A DNA stretch of 64,000 nucleotides from Azorinus chamasolen (GCA_963576725.1 OY755241.1:59331071-59395070); one strand, 5' to 3'; positions 45,351 through 55,460 are shown, numbered from the stretch's first letter. A program made the numbers and translations. Notes: generated from the letters alone by a model not told the origin.

Positions 45351-45676
45351 ATCGCTTTCGAGGGATAACCCATTTTCAGGTGAGACGATCAGAGGTCATC
45401 GTTGATGGCGAAAACGAAATTTATCAAACGCATTTTGGAGTTACACAGCGTTCATGGACTTCACGTTAGATCTGTTTTCTTACAGTGACTTTTGTCTTGT
45501 GATGCAATTAACAATGTTAAACCTAATACTTTGATTTGTAACTGTTGGAAATGGAACTCGGGTCGACATGGAAAACATCGGTAACATGTGCTTGTTGAGA
45601 TTAAAAAGCAGTTCAAAGTGCCCAGGACGTGGAATTAAAATGTTTTGCTAATAAGTGGCAGGTAATAAAACTCTCC

Positions 45677-45678
<2 letters not shown>

Positions 45679-45727
<49 letters not shown>

Positions 45728-45728
45728 A
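45679..45728. repeat. (TC)n microsatellite
   Basis: About 25 nearly uninterrupted TC dinucleotides, 90 bp before the inverted-repeat element. Confidence 0.9.
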
Positions 45729-45818
45729 TGTGATAGCAGACTAAAAGGAGTATATGAAAGCAAAAACATCGGAAAACTCATTTTACCCTGCTTTCAGTAG
45801 TAAATAACCACCTGTCTG

Positions 45819-45997
45819 TAGCCGGGTAGAGATTGTGGTAAAATAAGTTGATTGGCTTTATGGGACAGTCAGTGTGGCTTGGTAGCTCACTCGGTAGAGT
45901 GTTGGCATGGTAAGCCAGAGGCCCTGTGGTCGAGTCTCAGTCGAGTCACAACTTTTTTTAACTATAAAATTATTTCACCACAATCTCTATCCGGCTA
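45819..45997. mobile_element. 179-bp inverted-repeat element enclosing a tRNA-like sequence
   Basis: TAGCCGGGTAGAGATTGTGG plus TAAAATAA at 45819-45846 is repeated as its complement at 45970-45997 with two mismatches in 28 bp. A tRNA-like sequence and a T7 run lie between. A SINE is not expected to have terminal inverted repeats, and a MITE is not expected to carry a tRNA, so this is either a SINE/tRNA insertion in a MITE or a chimeric element. The 38 bp upstream (CCACCTGTCTG) resembles families B/C. Confidence 0.6.
45876..45948 (+). tRNA. tRNA-Thr(GGT)-like sequence, probably SINE- or pseudogene-derived
   Basis: 73 nt that fold as a full cloverleaf: acceptor GGCTTGG/TCGAGTC (7 pairs, three of them G-U), D stem GCTC/GAGT, anticodon stem TTGGC/GCCAG with loop ATGGTAA (anticodon GGT), variable AGGCC, T stem CTGTG/CTCAG (one mismatch) with loop GTCGAGT, discriminator A. 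The internal A box TAGCTCACTCGG fits the Pol III consensus at all but one base; the B box TGGTCGAGTCT is weaker. TTTTTTT follows at 45953-45959 and would terminate Pol III. The anticodon GGT is essentially unused for Thr in animal nuclear genomes, which argues for a tRNA-derived repeat, not a decoding tRNA. Confidence 0.55.
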
Positions 45998-47311
45998 CAT
46001 GTGTACAAAGTCATGGTACTATTTCATCCTCAAAAATAGACCCACCGCAACCCCGTAACAATTTGAAAGCATATCAAAATTGAATTGAAAGTTATATTCG
46101 TGTCTGTATTCTTATCAATTCAATATCAAACATCCATGTTAAAATAACATTTTACCATTTCCTCCGCATAAGCGTCATAGGATGCCTTTAACAATTATGC
46201 ATAAGCAACACAAATGATTATTTGCTGATGCTGTTGAATATGAATGACAGCATAAATTGATAAAGAAAGATAAAAGTAAAGCAGAAATAAAGATGAAAGT
46301 AAAGTAGAAAGATCCTGAAGCAGCTTTGTAGGCATTACCATGCTTTATTTATAGTTCGATCATACATATTATTTGCACATTGAATATATATGATGTGCAC
46401 AAACATTTGCCATTCTGGAAATGGTAAGCAGTTCATTAACAAGTAATTCAAAAGTAAACAGAAAGTAGTATATTAAACATGAACAGGAAAGTCATGAAAT
46501 CAAGTTACTAAGTTCATCTACTTATTGTTAAGGTTGAAGTTGGTAATATTTACTTTGACACCTGTACATATTGACTGCAAATCATTGCGTTTGAAATTTA
46601 CATTTGCCTGGTGTTGATTATTTACGATTTCAGGTCCCATGAATGACTTGACTGTAGCAGGAATCTCTGCTAACTGTTGATTAGATGGAATGTTTGCATC
46701 AACATGAGGGAACTGAACACATTCACTAGAAGGGCGAGCCATTGGTGCCAAAGGGGTTTGTCAATGGTCAATTGGTGCAGCCGCAGAAGGACTTATATTT
46801 GACAGCAAATTTGAACAATTTATTTGCTAACTATCAGACATTTGACTGCAATTTAGCACAGATTGTATGTTCCTGTGACCACTCATCTGCATGGTTATTA
46901 TTGGAGCTACACCAGCATTTCTCAGTTATTGAACTAAGTGTTTTCTTGCAGAGTGATTTGTAAAGCGTTTGGGATTGTTCAAATGATCTTTGATGGCCAT
47001 TGTTTTCATCAGACCTGCAATTTTCCTTTCTCCAACTTTTAAAAACCACTGATCACCACTGGAAGACAAAGGCACAGTTCTTGGTGCAATGTAAAAGGGA
47101 TTCAGGGTTCACTGTACCGAATAGGTCGCTGGCTGGCATATACCTCAAACATTCGAACTGGATCTTGTGCATTTGTGGGGTGTAGAACATCTTTGGTTTG
47201 AGAGATCTGACATCGTTTATATTTTCTCCCGTTCGTGTTTTAGTCTTACGTTCATTTAGCTCAAAATATTTACACCCATTTGAGGTTTCTTGCAGTGTGA
47301 TGTCTCCTCAT

Positions 47312-48183
47312 CTGAGAAACAACATTGATATGTGTCAACTGTGAATAGTTGGTAAAATTCTTACTGCTTAACCATTTTTTCCATAGCTTGTTTCAGTATT
47401 GTAGACAGATAGATGCTGAATGCAGGCCTAAAAGAAAGCAGAATGCTCCTTTAGCCTGCTTCCATAGAGGAATCAACTAAAGGTGTATCTATGGGAAAAT
47501 TGGTTAACGCAGTCATCAGTAAGTTTCAATCAGTATCACGTTTGACCTGCATTAAAATGCCACCAGTGATTTAGGCTACAGTAAACACTTTTTTACTGGA
47601 CGATTAATTAAGCCTCAATGTTAACGCATTCCTTCATGTTGACGCCTCTGTAAAAGTCATTTTCTGAAACCATTGTGATAAAAAGCATTTGCTCCATAGG
47701 AGCAAATACTCTATTTATCACAATGGTTTCAAAACTACACAGTTCTGAACTTTCCTTTGCTCTAGTAAATGCTCCTTTTCAGTAAATTCATTCAAAGAAG
47801 TTGGATCTGAAAATAGCATATGAGGTAATGGGTTAAAAAGTATCACATGTGTTAGATTCTTGTATTTTACACTTTATACAATTATTTACGTCGATTGATA
47901 CTATTTTCAATATCTGCCTGCTAATCGCGACTCGACTGGTACTTGCTCTACAGTTTCGATCAATATCAGATGAACCATTGCTTCGTGTCCTATCTGGATC
48001 CAAATTGTTTGACAAGTTAATATGTATGTTTTTTAAATTTCAAAATGCATAAATAAAAATATAACAATTTTACTGGCAACAATTCAAAAGCTGATTATAT
48101 TACGAAAGGATAAGGGTTTATAAATAATTATGAAATAATTATTTTTGAAATGGTAAAAATAATCTGAAACAAGAGCTAATTAC
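47312..48183 (-). other. Intron of the Crypton-like pseudogene, filled with hairpin elements
   Basis: Minus strand GTAATTAG at 48183 and TTTCTCAG ending 47312. Joining across it keeps the frame (LK, stop in place of W, GDI). The 872 bp hold a family D element (47621-47836) and a degraded family B-like hairpin (about 47380-47600: GATGCTGAATGCAGGCC, GAAAGCAGAATGCTCC, GACCTGCATTAAAATGCC). Confidence 0.6.
47621..47836. repeat. Family D hairpin element in the recombinase intron
   Basis: TTAACGCATTCCTTCATG at the left, GAGGTAATGGGTTAA at the right, TTAA at both ends. Hairpin GAAACCATTGTGATAAAAAGC, core GCTCCATAGGAGC (47691-47703), TCTATTTATCACAATGG. Confidence 0.7.
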
Positions 48184-48714
48184 TTTAAATTATGATTTTC
48201 CTTTACACCCCTCAGGCCGAAGTGTATCGTGTTGTTTAGCAGGGCTTCTGCGTTAGCATCTCCCAATAAGTTCTTTTTGTAAAGTATAACGATTTCCTCA
48301 TCAGTAATTGGGGCAGCACATTTTGGTCGATTTCTTCTGCCAATTTTCTTGAGGGATTTTTGTTTTGACTCCAATGCATCTCTTGTCAATTGAAAATCAG
48401 GTCCAATGTTTCTGAATATAGTGTATGGATATTTTGCTCTTTTCAGTTTTCCGTCTAGCCTGGTATGATATTACTTAAAGAACAGGGTTCATAGTAATTT
48501 CCATCATTGTTTTCGGCAGATAACACAAAATTAGCAATGTACTCATCCAATTGCTCAGGTTCAATTGCATGAAACTGTCTTTTCTCACCTTTTGTTGGGA
48601 AAAATCTTTCAAATGTCTTTATATCTATAAAGAAATAAGGATTTTTGGCAGTGTTTTGATTTTCTGGACCTTCAATGTATTTTAAAACATCCACATTGGA
48701 CAAATTTTGAAATT

Positions 48715-49020
48715 CTATGTCATTTGAACAGGTTGCATTGTTTCCGAAAAGATGAATCTAGATCTACTGTCCAAATTGTTTGCATAAATTTTCATCAAAA
48801 TATGAAGGGCATATCCAAACCTCTCAAAAAACCTGGCATCAGCCGATATGACACCATGATGATCTTCAAGACCATCCCATAAAACATCAAAATTAGCCTG
48901 TGGCATTGTGTAGCCTGTGGAATTTTGCAGCAGAACAAATAAATTGATGGTATTTCTCTGTTTAAAAAAACTGAACTCATAAAACGTTTTGTTTGTAGTT
49001 GTTTTTAAATAGTTTAACAA
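48715..49020 (-). CDS. Unrecognised open frame just upstream of the recombinase pseudogene
   Basis: About 101 codons on the minus strand with coding-like composition: YTMPQANFDVLWDGLEDHHG, VISADARFFERFGYALHILM, KIYANNLDSRSRF. It ends 12 bp before the recombinase frame in another frame, and the next residues in the recombinase frame (DIEFQNLSNVDV) could continue it after a 1-2 bp shift. It may be an N-terminal extension of the same decayed gene. No domain recognised. Confidence 0.35.
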   Translation of the reverse strand: MLNYLKTTTNKTFYEFSFFKQRNTINLFVLLQNSTGYTMPQANFDVLWDGLEDHHGVISADARFFERFGYALHILMKIYANNLDSRSRFIFSETMQPVQMT

Positions 49021-49490
49021 TAAACATTGAACAATTTGAATTGTGCATTAAATTTATTTCATATTGTGTTATATTTTCTCTTTATCATCATCCCTATTTA
49101 TCTGTACTGCAGTCATGTAAACAAAGACGGTCAAAATAATGACGTTATCTGTCAAATGAAATGGATCAAAACAGTTCCGTATTCCTACGCACCCATATAA
49201 GGACGTGACTGGATATCAAATTTTGGTACGGAGCTTAATTGCCGGTAGTGTACTACATAAAGTAAAACTTCACTCCATATAAGCTAGTGGTAGGATATCA
49301 AAAACATATCCAGCCCCCTGTTTCACGGTTCCTTTGCGGTTGGTGACAGGATAAATGTTTCTCTAGTATTTTACATTATTTTCCAAGGGTAATAATTAAA
49401 AAATAACATTTCTTATTAATAACATCTTAATTCTTATAGTGCTGCAAACCATTGTTAGTATATGGAATAACTGTTGTATCGTTTTATCAT
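49021..49490. other. No recognisable feature
   Basis: AT-rich. Short inverted pieces near 49200-49310 (GGATATCAAATTTTGG, GGATATCAAAAACATATCC) do not define a clear element. Confidence 0.35.
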
Positions 49491-49704
49491 TTAACCCATT
49501 CTCTCATAGACTACGTTCAGACGCTACATACTGAAAAGGAGTATTTACTATAAACTAGGAAATGTTTATAATTGAATAGTTTTGAAACCAATTTGATAAA
49601 AAGAGCATTTGCTTGCTATGAAGCAAATGCTCTTTTTATCACAATTATTTAAAAACTGACGTTTACAGATGTGTCAAAAGCCGTCCATTGGAGGGAATGG
49701 GTTC
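49491..49704. repeat. Family D hairpin element
   Basis: TTAACCCATTCTCTCATAG at the left, GGAGGGAATGGGTTCA at the right. Hairpin AAAAAGAGCATTTGCTTGC with AAGCAAATGCTCTTTTTATC; the core is altered to TTGCTATGAAGC. Confidence 0.7.
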
Positions 49705-49866
49705 AGGTCAAAAATAGTTTAATCATTCAAAACATAATTATGCGACGTCGCCGTGTTCTAAATCCTATACCATACGAGTGTCTGGCAGTGATGATCATCA
49801 CTGGTAATCATCTGGATTCAAACTGTTTACAAATTAATCGGATTAATAACGTGAAAACCCTGTTCC

Positions 49867-50114
49867 TTAACCCTTTACTCCATAAATACGCCTTTCTATG
49901 CCTTTGAAAACAGAGCAGACCCAGATCAGACGGCTTCTGTAGGAGCCGTCTGATCAGGGTCTGCTCTGTTTGCTATGATATAATATAGATATGATTATAC
50001 AATTTCTGCAGTGTCCAACATTTCCTGAGATCGTGTGCCATTATACAAAATAATATAATTAATATGCGTGAGGTCACAATGTTTTACCCTAATATTCATG
50101 GAGTAAAGGGTTAA
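49867..50114 (+). repeat. Best-preserved family E element, Y1 subtype
   Basis: 248 bp bounded by TTAA (49867-49870 and 50111-50114); termini CCCTTTACTCCATAAATACG and TATTCATGGAGTAAAGGG form inverted repeats. Hairpin GCAGACCCAGATCAGACG and CGTCTGATCAGGGTCTGC around GCTTCTGTAGGAGC (49934-49947). TTAA plus CCC/GGG ends suggests piggyBac-type transposition (inference). Confidence 0.75.
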
Positions 50115-50119
50115 TTTAT

Positions 50120-50345
50120 ACTCTGAAAGTGGGTGATCCTTCGAAAGCAAAGGTAGCAATGCCAAAAGAGAAAAATGCACACTCGGTTTTATTGAGTCTG
50201 TTCATGAGTAGCAATTAAAAGTGCAACACTACTCACGCCATCTAGCACCGGCTTAAGCCGTATTCAATTTTTAAAAACTTATACCATCAAAACTAATGAT
50301 CCCGAAGAACAAGAAAATATAACAACACTGAGAATGAAGTACCAT
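50120..50345 (+). repeat. Dispersed repeat family I, most complete copy
   Basis: GTGGGTGATCCTTCGAAAGC, AATGCACACTCGGTTTTATTG, TGTTCATGAGTAGC, AAGTGCAACACTACTCACG, CACCGGCTTAAGCCGTATTC, ACTAATGATCCCGAAG, AACAACACTGAGAATGAAGT. It follows immediately on a family E element. Confidence 0.6.
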
Positions 50346-50580
50346 TTTCCTGTTGGATATTCATGTAAAAAACAATGACGTCGTGAGTATTAACAAGCTG
50401 ATGTATGTACACAGGATTTCATTTGATACTGTTAAAAGCTGTTGAGTCAGATCTATCATAGTTTCATAAGCAAAAACAGCAGAGCTGGGTCTGTTATGTT
50501 TGTAAAGGCGTTTACAAACCGCATCTGTATGAAGGAAACTATAAATACACTTCGATCTGTGTTCAGTTAGATAACCGTAT

Positions 50581-50776
50581 TCAACCCTTTACTCAATAAA
50601 TACATCACTATACATTTGCAAACAGAGCAGACCCAGATCAGACGACACTTATCTCATTCTACAGTTTACGTCATAGCTAAAACTTCACGTGTCCTTGTGC
50701 TTTTATAACAATTAATCTAATTAATATCTGTGATGTCATTATTTCTTACATGATTATTCATGCAATAAAGGGTTAT
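50581..50776 (+). repeat. Family E element without second hairpin arm
   Basis: CAACCCTTTACTCAATAAATAC at the left, ATTATTCATGCAATAAAGGG at the right. GACCCAGATCAGACGAC is followed directly by the internal tract, so the hairpin is lost. Confidence 0.6.
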
Positions 50777-50837
50777 CATAACGGTGTCGCAGTAAGACCC
50801 ACCTGCAATCGTTCTACATGTATACGTGTTTGTATTT

Positions 50838-51345
50838 GTTGGGATAAATGTCCGTGTTTGAAAGAAAATGGATTACAAACATGTGTTGGGATGCATTTCC
50901 GTGTTTGTTGAAAAAAAGGTTACAAATATTTGTTGGGATGCATTCCCGTGTTTGTAAGAATAAGGATTACAAATATTTTTTGGGATGCATTTCCGTGTTT
51001 GTTGGAATAAAGGTTACAAATATTTGTTGGGATGCATTTCCGTGTTTGTAAGAATAAGCATTACACATATTTGTTGGGATGCATTTCCGTGTTTGTAAGA
51101 ATATGGATTACAAATATTTGTTGGGATAAATGTCCGTGTTTGTAAGAATATGGATTACAAATGTTTGTTGGGATGCATTTCCGTGTTTGTAAGAATATGG
51201 ATTACAAATACTTGTTGGAATGCATTTCCGTGTTTGTAAGAACAAGGACTACAAATATGTGTTGGGATGCATTTCCGTGTTTGTAAGAATAAGCATTACA
51301 AACATTTGTTGGGATGCATTTTGGTGTTTGTAAGATTTTGGGTAT
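50838..51345 (+). repeat. 47-bp minisatellite, about 11 units
   Basis: The unit combines TTGTTGGGATGCATTTCCG, TGTTTGTAAGAATAAGGATT and ACAAATAT. GGGATGCATT starts near 50888, 50935 and 50982, a constant 47-bp period. Units differ by one to four substitutions. Confidence 0.9.
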
Positions 51346-51359
51346 CTTGAACTTTCAGC

Positions 51360-51600
51360 ATACTGAACAAGCTATTGGTAGAAAATGTAACCGACTTTAT
51401 TTCTCACACAGAAGTCAAGATACGATGCGTGAATCAAACATTTTCAAGAATAACTATGTTGTAACCACTCTTTAGAATCGTCAAAGAGACGATTCTAAAG
51501 AGTGGTAACAACACAGGGTTTGGTGGAGAAATGACGATTTTAGTATTTGAGTACGTACCCTTATCTGTAGCCCTGTCACGGCTGATTTGTCTTGCATTTT
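51360..51600 (-). repeat. Hairpin element, family A, inverse copy
   Basis: Palindrome 51451-51531 (AACTATGTTGTAACCACTC, TTTAGAATCGTC and complement), then GGTTTGGTGGAGAAATGACG and ATTTTAGTATTTGAGTACG, which is the complement of the family's left sequence at 345-365. Confidence 0.65.
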
Positions 51601-51968
51601 ATTTCAACAACACGATCAGACTATCAAATATTTTGGAACCTGGCTAGACGCCGAGTTACTTTGCGTCCTATCTAAAGTGTAATAACTCATGCATCAACAA
51701 CACGCTAAAGGTTAAAGAAACACATGAATATGTAAATATAATCCGTCTGACATAAATCACAATACATGTATATTGGAATCTTCTTGTTCTTCACAACGTG
51801 ATATTGGTAATACTTTCTTGCGATGATTACACCTTAAATACTATTAGTGTCTTCATACTATGAGTCCGTAGTTTATTTCACATTCAAATAAAGGTTTTGG
51901 ATGTAACCTCGATGTAAATGTATTTCAAAAAGAATAGAACGAGGAGTTTCGGTGCATCCAGTTACAAT

Positions 51969-52284
51969 ATGTTCTGAATAAATATACTTAAAATTCAGAT
52001 CATATGTCAGTATTTTTTTTTCAAGTAAAGGCTCGACATCCACTGTTTAACCCTTCGCTTGCTAATCGCGTCAATATACCTACCTGTAAATAGTGAAGAC
52101 CCAGATGAGACGGCTGCACTATTTACAAGTTGATTGTGCAACCAGTGCTCTCCGCAGCAGTGATTGCACAGCGAAATACTTGCGTGATTGCACAGCGAAA
52201 ATTATGTTCTGAATAAATATACTTAAAATTCAGATCATATGTCAGTATTTTTTTTTCAAGTAAAGGCTCGAAGGCCACTGTTTA
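51969..52284. repeat. Direct repeat of ~80 bp, 235 bp apart
   Basis: ATGTTCTGAATAAATATACTT through AAGTAAAGGCTCGA and CCACTGTTTAA occurs at 51969-52049 and 52204-52284. Between them is a family E-like half (TTTAACCCTTCGCTTGC, GACCCAGATGAGACGGCTG) and the doubled GTGATTGCACAGCGAAA (two copies, about 25 bp apart). Confidence 0.7.
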
Positions 52285-52410
52285 AAAAATAAGAAAGTGT
52301 ACTATTGTGTTTGAACGCAGTCATGGTTAGTCATATGGCTAACTGCGCTTTTCTGAATAGTTTTTCATTCTTTGCTGCGATTGGGGACTTCTCTCCTGTA
52401 TAATACTGGT

Positions 52411-52850
52411 TCGTTTAGAGAAATACCCTTCTAAACCTGAATTTGAATAAAGAAGAATGTATGTATTTTAGGCAGAAGGCTGCTTAATGCAGGGTGAAAG
52501 TTATGCAGAAAATTCCTCTTTTAGTTTTCTGTATGATTTTAACCCTGCATTAAGCTGCCACCTGTCTAACAGACAAATATTGGTTCTTATTTTAACCTAT
52601 TCCCTCATATAGACGACTTTTGACGAGTCTGTAAAAGTCACTTTGTGGAACCATTTTGATAAATAGAGCATTTGCTGCTATAGGAGCAAATGCTCTATTT
52701 ATCACAATGGTTTCAAACTACAAATTTTTTAAAAAAAAATCCTTTTCTCTAGTTAATGCTTCTTTTCGGTAGATGTTTTAAACAGGTATCTTAAAATTGC
52801 CTATGAGGCAATGGGTTAATGTCCGATTTAGAGGCTTCACTGTTTATTCA
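52411..52850. repeat. Family B element split by a family D element
   Basis: The left part CGTTTAGAGAAATACCCTTC and the hairpin GCTTAATGCAGGGTGAAAG/AACCCTGCATTAAGCTGCC are followed by the D insertion at TTAA; then TGTCCGATTTAGAGGCTTCACTG completes B. Removing D plus one TTAA gives TTATTTTAATGTCCG, matching the B copy at 4100-4125 (AATTTCAACGTCCGG). Confidence 0.7.
52592..52819. mobile_element. Family D hairpin MITE with TTAA duplication
   Basis: Complete copy at 52596-52815 flanked by TTAA at 52592-52595 and 52816-52819. Termini CCTATTCCCTCATA and CTATGAGGCAATGGG. Hairpin CCATTTTGATAAATAGAGC, core GCTGCTATAGGAGC (52674-52687), GCTCTATTTATCACAATGG. Insertion into a known family B sequence proves the TTAA duplication, which points to piggyBac-type mobilisation. 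Confidence 0.75.
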
Positions 52851-53229
52851 TAACCATAATGTCAATATTCATCGGCTCTCGTTGACCTTGTCGGTGCCAT
52901 TGAGCCACCGACTAGCCATCTATTGCGCCGGTCTTACCTATTGCTAAAACAACCGAACACGCTCCTTTACACGCTAACTCGTTAGAACAATTCACCAAGA
53001 TACGCAAGCATTTATCGCCTAGTATGATTGATATGTTACTTGTGCACAAAACCACCGACAAAATACTCATTCAACCGATTCGCTGATACAGCATTTTAAC
53101 AGTATATCAATAGAAATGCACATGATTAATGTATTATGTCCTTCAGCAAACTTATTTATGTCAATTCCGAAATTCGTTATTCATTGTTCTACATACTGGA
53201 TGTTATGTTGTAACCTGGTTTAAATTCCC

Positions 53230-53470
53230 AGGAAAACATGGTTTAAGCCCCCAGTAGCCATTTTGGGTACTGACCGTTCCAAGACGGCTACTTTCACCAT
53301 ATGGTCTACTTTTTATATGGTTAATGTTTTGTCTTTATATGCGTCCCGTTAAATTTTATCTTGTTACTGTGTCGTTTCTTGTTTGGTGTCGTGCCCTTTC
53401 GCGTATGGCTCTCCCTGTTGGACTGTTTTTTCCACTTCTGGTATGATATTAATGTCCTTTTCAGAATACA
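53230..53470 (-). repeat. Inverse fragment of the Penelope-associated block plus a second shared repeat
   Basis: 53236-53282 is the complement of part of 16620-16680 (CGTCTTGGAACGGTCAGT, CTGGGGGTTAAACC). 53370-53450 (TCGTTTCTTGTTTGGTGTCG, GGCTCTCCCTGTTGGACTG) matches 19850-19920. Confidence 0.5.
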
Positions 53471-53593
53471 TGTATTATGAGTCGAAATAATAAACAACGC
53501 ATGAAACGTTCTGGCTAACAGATATATCGATCAAGATTGTATTTTTCTATTACTTTATGGTAGAATGCTAAATGCATAGAACGAATCAGATAT

Positions 53594-53842
53594 TTAACCC
53601 TATGCTTGTTCTTAGTTTATGCTAAATGTTAATACCTACTGAATATTAATGGCGAAAATAGTTATAAAGAAATATGAAAGGTGGAAAAGTGTAGCCATTT
53701 TAGAAAGTAAAGAAACAAATCTTTCAAATTTCTCTGGCAGACAGAGCAGACTCTGATCAGACTGTTCCTATACGTGCCGTCTAATCTGGGTCTACTTTGT
53801 TTGCAAATGCATGAAAACACGTTTATATGAAGGAAAGGGTAA
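53594..53842 (-). repeat. Family E element, Y2 subtype
   Basis: TTAACCCTATGCTTGTTC at the left, ATATGAAGGAAAGGGTAAA at the right. Hairpin GCAGACTCTGATCAGACTG, TTCCTATACGTGCC, GTCTAATCTGGGTCTAC. Confidence 0.65.
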
Positions 53843-54635
53843 AAACCCTCTCTCGATATTGCATTAGATCTACCTTTAACCCTTTACTCGATGAATGAAT
53901 TTTCATACAAGAAATAATAGCATTATGGATATTAATTAACTGATTTTATTATACATCAATTTCATTTACAATTTTAATCTCCCATAGGTCACCGTGACAT
54001 AAAAATACTGTCAGACCCAGCGGGAAAAAAGTACTGCCGGAAAAATACTGTCTACCGCTACCATATGTACGCAACATCTAGATCAGTGAGCGCTTATTAA
54101 ATTGTGTGCGTGAGGTCATCCGATTGACGTCATCTGACGCTTGCGATTTGATCAACAAACGTCATTTTGACAATTTTGTTTTGTTTAAATAATTGAGAAA
54201 TGTCGCGTTATGCGACTATTGCGGCGGTGGATCTGACAAAGTTGGACAGTGAAAAGAACTCTGCCAATACTTATAACGTGTAATGAGTAGAAATGAGAAG
54301 CTCTTCCGCGATTTTATGCACCGAATTTATCTTTGTTTCAGACTGTTTATTGTTGTCATTGAATAAATATTTTTGCTGACGAACTTGATTGTGCTGTTCG
54401 GCTAACGCCTCGGTGGACATTACTAACCTCGGGTTGACATTACATGATGTCGCTCTCCATTGGATGTGATATTTAAATTATATAATTTATAACGGTACTA
54501 AGAACACAGAAACTAGCATCAGATCTAAATTGTTTCATGATGAGACGCCGAATTATTCGGCGTTTCGTCTAGATCCAAGCTGTTTGTCAATACCAGTCAG
54601 GCCGCGGAAAGCAAGATTGGGATTAACTTTTATAA

Positions 54636-54846
54636 ACCATAAACTAATTACCTCTCTATAACGACCACTAAATTGTGTTAATTAGTTGCTATTTTGGGCA
54701 GGTGGTTGCTTAAAGCTAAGTGAAAGTAAAGCGGAACGCTCCTATAGGAGCGTTCTGTTTTATTTTCACCCTGCTTTAAGCATCCACCTGCCTTTAACAT
54801 AGAATACTTGATGTAATTTAGTGATCGTTGTAGAGAGGTTTTGTGG
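54636..54846. mobile_element. Family C hairpin MITE, full length
   Basis: The arms ACCTCTCTATAACGACCACT and AGTGATCGTTGTAGAGAGGT define about 191 bp (54650-54840). Inner arms are GGTTGCTTAAAGC/GCTTTAAGCATCC and AAAGTAAAGCGGAACGC/GCGTTCTGTTTTATTTTC. The exact 14-bp core GCTCCTATAGGAGC lies at 54738-54751. TSD not resolved; termini resemble family B, so a TA target is likely. Confidence 0.7.
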
Positions 54847-55019
54847 ATACATAATAATCATAAGTGAAGTAGTTTTGTCTATTTGGGTTCATTTGGCTCG
54901 TTGAAGCTTGGTTTCCAAATTTGTCAAACACTCGCAAACAAACCCCATATAGACAAAGATAATAACCTTATAATTATTATGTATCCACAATACAATAAGA
55001 CATAAACAGAACTATTACT

Positions 55020-55140
55020 TCTTAAAGTAGGAAATCCTTCGACAGCAAAAGAAGCAATGTGAAAAGAAAAGATCCCAAACTGTTTATTGAATCTGTTAAT
55101 GAGTAGTTATTAAATGTACAACAATGTGCAAATCACCGTT
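55020..55140 (+). repeat. Dispersed repeat family I, diverged
   Basis: TAGGAAATCCTTCGACAGC, AAAGAAGCAATGTGAAAAGA, TTGAATCTGTTAATGAGTAG and AATGTACAACAATGTGCAAA. Confidence 0.45.
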
Positions 55141-55460
55141 TCATTTACTGTTAAATAATTATTGTTTTAATTCTTATGTTTCTCAGCAACACACTTAGAA
55201 TACCTGACTATATGCTGAACATTTAACAATGCATTGCTGCAAACTCTTAGATTAATCAGATATTTCAATAATTAGGTGTTCCTATGATGCATTTGCAAAT
55301 AAGATTCACCGGTGATGAAATATCTAAATCTATCTTGTCATGAGAACGTTGTGGTCTTTTCAAATATCCATGCGTTTGCATTAATAAGGATGTTTTATTC
55401 AGGATTCCAGACACGCTCGTGTCTGGTTTAATTATGCGCACATGCCTTTAAATAGTAGGA

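Larger units (their letters stand above)
46518..48760 (-). pseudogene. Decayed Crypton-like tyrosine recombinase (DUF3504 type), with intron
   Basis: Minus strand. The N-terminal part (48703-48455) has FERFFPTKGEKRQFHAIEPE and QLDEYIANFVLSAENNDG, the SAM-like DNA-binding domain of Crypton/QRICH1/ZMYM-type recombinases. After a frameshift come RAKYPYTIFRNIGPDF (48440-48394) and PITDEEIVILYKKNLLGDAN, then HFGLRGVKEN with the first catalytic Arg (near 48210). An intron (47312-48183) follows. Exon 2 reads GDITLQETSNGCKYFELNER and KTKTRTGEN (47300-47220), KRFTNHSARKHLVQ (catalytic H-x2-R, near 47000), MQMSGHRNIQSVLNCS (about 46890), then a C-terminal tail to 46518. The catalytic Tyr, expected in NYS, is Cys here. 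In-frame stops (LVQ*, SDS*, DH*) and a TGA where Trp is expected at the splice junction confirm decay. Confidence 0.8.

Noticed and set aside
50838..51345. Regular array that might be mistaken for CRISPR
   Set aside because: The 47-bp units are contiguous with no unique spacers, and the genome is eukaryotic.
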